35,109 nucleotides of DNA, from contig JAUNFY010000024.1 of the NCBI GenBank assembly GCA_030524805.1, positions 1-35,109 on the forward strand. Direction: 5' to 3'. The stretch is from Bacteroidales bacterium. Its GTDB lineage: Bacteria; Bacteroidota; Bacteroidia; Bacteroidales; Muribaculaceae. Numbering within the stretch: position 1 is the first letter of the stretch; the number at the start of each line of letters is the position of its first letter. The notes beneath the pieces are model-generated. The model made no database searches. It had not been told where the DNA came from and saw only the letters and a list, made by a program, of their open reading frames with translations. Positions 33,441 through 35,109 of the stretch are shown piece by piece. The position numbers were made by a program, and so were the translations under genes.

Positions 33441-35054
33441 TCAGAGGAGGAGATCGTCTTCAAACGAGTCGGGATTCAGGGCCCGTTTGCGTATTTTCGA
33501 GCGGTAGGTGTAGATGGTGGTGAGCGAACAGCGGAGGAACTCGGCTATCTTCTCGCTGTCGGTGACACCGATCCGGATGAGCGCGAGCACACGGAGCTCG
33601 GTGTTGAGTTTATTGCCGGGTTTGGGTATGAGCTGCTGGTCGGGCTGCAGGAGGGCGTTGACATGCTCCACAAAGTCGGGATAGATATTGAGGATGGCGT
33701 CGTCGAATTTCTTGTAAAAGTCTTTCAATATCTGGTCGGCGACATTCTCGCCCTCGATCTTCTTCACCAATTCCTTCACATTGCCTTTCACCGCAAGATT
33801 ATGGAGTTTCTGATGATAATTCTCCAGATTCCTGATGGTAAGCGACGAGAACTGCATGAACAGGCCGGCATACTGCTCCTTGATGGAGTCGGATTGCCTG
33901 AGGGAGCCGATTGCAGCCGCGAGTTCGTCGTTGGATTTGCTGAGCTGCGATGATATCTGCGACAATTCGTCGTTACGGCTTTTGATGGTGGAATGCGCCT
34001 GATGCAGCTTGCGCATCTGCTGCAAGATAAAGAGAATGGCGATCGAGAGCACAACCACGAGGGCAACAGCGAGGGTGAGCAGCCATTTCAGTCTTGTCTG
34101 CAATTCCAGTTGCCTTGCGTCGTAGGCCGAGTCGATGACGGGAAGCATCCTCGCCGACTGGGCAGTACGCATTCTCGCGGCATAGAAATTGGCGTCGTCG
34201 AAACTTTTCTGCAGGTAGTATTTTGCCCGGTCGATGTAGCCGTCGTCGAAAAGTTGCTGCGAGAGGGCACGGAAAGCCATGTTTTCCTTAGTGCTGCCCT
34301 TGATGTCGCTGATCGCACTGAGAATAAGGTATTTCTTATGGTTTATGTCGTCGTTTTCCCTATTGCAGGTATAGGCGAGAATTGACGAGAGTATAGAATA
34401 TTCATGCGAGCCGGGCTGATATTGCTTCAGTTTTGCCTTTATTATATCCTGAGCCGCGTCGGTGTTTCCGTCGGATATATAGGAATTGGCCCGATAGGTG
34501 ACACAGATGAATGAATCGGCATCCGACACACTTAGCAGCGAATCGATATAGATGCGCTGAAGATTCTTGTAGGTGTCGACAAGATCGTTTTCGTTGTTGT
34601 ATTCGATAAGATACTGATACAGCCCGCAATTTACGTAGTAGTATTCCTCAAACAATGTCGGATCGAGGCGGCTGCGGTCGAGTTTCTGCATCTCGTTGAG
34701 GGCATCTCCGAAGAGACCGGCATGACTCATCACGTCGATGCGCTGCAGCTTGAGTTTCTGCACCTTGACCTCATCGCCCGCTTTCTGCGCGAAACGTATG
34801 TTGGCATTGATGTAGCAGAGGGCGGAGTCGCTGATGTATGATTCATATTCACCGATGAGGTTGTCGGCGATCCGGATCTTGTCGTCGTTGCGCGATGCCG
34901 AGGCCAATTCCTGCTTCAGCCTTGCTATGCGCTGATTCTTGACAGCATCGTATTCATCCACTTTCCGGAGTTCATCGTCGAGCAGTCTGAATTGTTCTTC
35001 AAGTTCGGGAGGATACTTCGCAACATTCATGCCGCATCCGGAGGCCAACAACAT
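33441..35054 (-). CDS. SusR-like membrane-spanning transcriptional regulator (TPR, transmembrane, helix-turn-helix)
   Basis: Protein of 537 aa. The N-terminal 320 residues are helical, TPR-like and likely periplasmic. One membrane segment follows (about 324-346, LLTLAVALVVVLSIAILFIL), then a coiled coil (about 347-395) and a C-terminal LuxR/GerE-like helix-turn-helix (about 490-525, TDSEKIAEFLRCSLTTIYTYRSKI). This is the layout of SusR-type regulators that sense maltooligosaccharide and switch on sus genes. Position just upstream of susC supports that. The start at 35054 gives LLASGC within seven residues, a lipobox too close to the N-terminus, and the frame stays open to the window edge. The true start may therefore lie outside, although a weak -7 element at 35078-35085 supports 35054. 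Confidence 0.85.
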   Translation of the reverse strand: MLLASGCGMNVAKYPPELEEQFRLLDDELRKVDEYDAVKNQRIARLKQELASASRNDDKIRIADNLIGEYESYISDSALCYINANIRFAQKAGDEVKVQKLKLQRIDVMSHAGLFGDALNEMQKLDRSRLDPTLFEEYYYVNCGLYQYLIEYNNENDLVDTYKNLQRIYIDSLLSVSDADSFICVTYRANSYISDGNTDAAQDIIKAKLKQYQPGSHEYSILSSILAYTCNRENDDINHKKYLILSAISDIKGSTKENMAFRALSQQLFDDGYIDRAKYYLQKSFDDANFYAARMRTAQSARMLPVIDSAYDARQLELQTRLKWLLTLAVALVVVLSIAILFILQQMRKLHQAHSTIKSRNDELSQISSQLSKSNDELAAAIGSLRQSDSIKEQYAGLFMQFSSLTIRNLENYHQKLHNLAVKGNVKELVKKIEGENVADQILKDFYKKFDDAILNIYPDFVEHVNALLQPDQQLIPKPGNKLNTELRVLALIRIGVTDSEKIAEFLRCSLTTIYTYRSKIRKRALNPDSFEDDLLL

Positions 35055-35109
35055 AAGAAGCTCTAAGTTTGCAGTGGCAAAATAAGAGAGTGGAAAATTT
35101 ATCTTAAAA

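Overview
The window looks like chromosome of a GC-rich member of the Bacteroidales, possibly Muribaculaceae. The evidence is a Sus-like starch locus (SusC/SusD pair, SusE/F-like lipoprotein, GH13, GH97, SusR-like regulator), Bacteroidetes promoter elements (TTTG, about 20 bp, TAnnTTTG) and an inositol-sphingolipid gene cluster. The family assignment is inference. I see no tRNA, rRNA, insertion sequence, prophage or CRISPR array.

Positions 1-1770 hold a ClC-type anion transporter on the plus strand and a long gene-free stretch that ends in a strong intrinsic terminator. Positions 1807-8450 are a compact minus-strand run: pdxA, an ATP-grasp protein, PgpA-like phosphatase, GtrA-like protein, CDP-alcohol phosphatidyltransferase, AUR1-like PAP2 enzyme, acyltransferase and a second CDP-alcohol phosphatidyltransferase. 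Three ATGA stop/start overlaps tie parts of it together. The middle four genes keep the order I recall for the Bacteroides thetaiotaomicron inositol lipid / inositol phosphorylceramide cluster (BT_1525 to BT_1522). The myo-inositol-phosphate synthase expected beside them is absent, and an ATP-grasp protein sits in that place.

Positions 8564-13850 carry housekeeping genes on the minus strand: rlmN, a SurA/PpiD-type periplasmic folding factor, a MATE exporter and a low-molecular-weight tyrosine phosphatase. Positions 14084-15923 carry rpoN with a near-ideal promoter, then the decayed remains of a DUF3791/DUF3990 gene pair.

Positions 16101-23251 are a plus-strand operon: parA, parB, a DUF5683 membrane protein, an MltD-like lytic transglycosylase, an MsbA-like ABC transporter and a purN gene fused in frame to a C-terminal CD225/dispanin (IFITM-like) membrane domain. 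The operon ends at two tandem hairpins.

Positions 23412-35054 are a starch/alpha-glucan utilisation locus on the minus strand. In transcription order it has a SusR-like membrane regulator, SusC, SusD, a SusE/F-like lipoprotein with three tandem CBM26-like modules, a GH13 lipoprotein and a SusB-like GH97. Surface lipoproteins would bind and cut glucan, SusCD would import the oligosaccharides and the GH97 would finish them in the periplasm.

The items most worth following are the PurN-CD225 fusion, the inositol lipid cluster with an ATP-grasp protein in place of the synthase, and the displaced catalytic Asp in the second CDP-alcohol phosphatidyltransferase.
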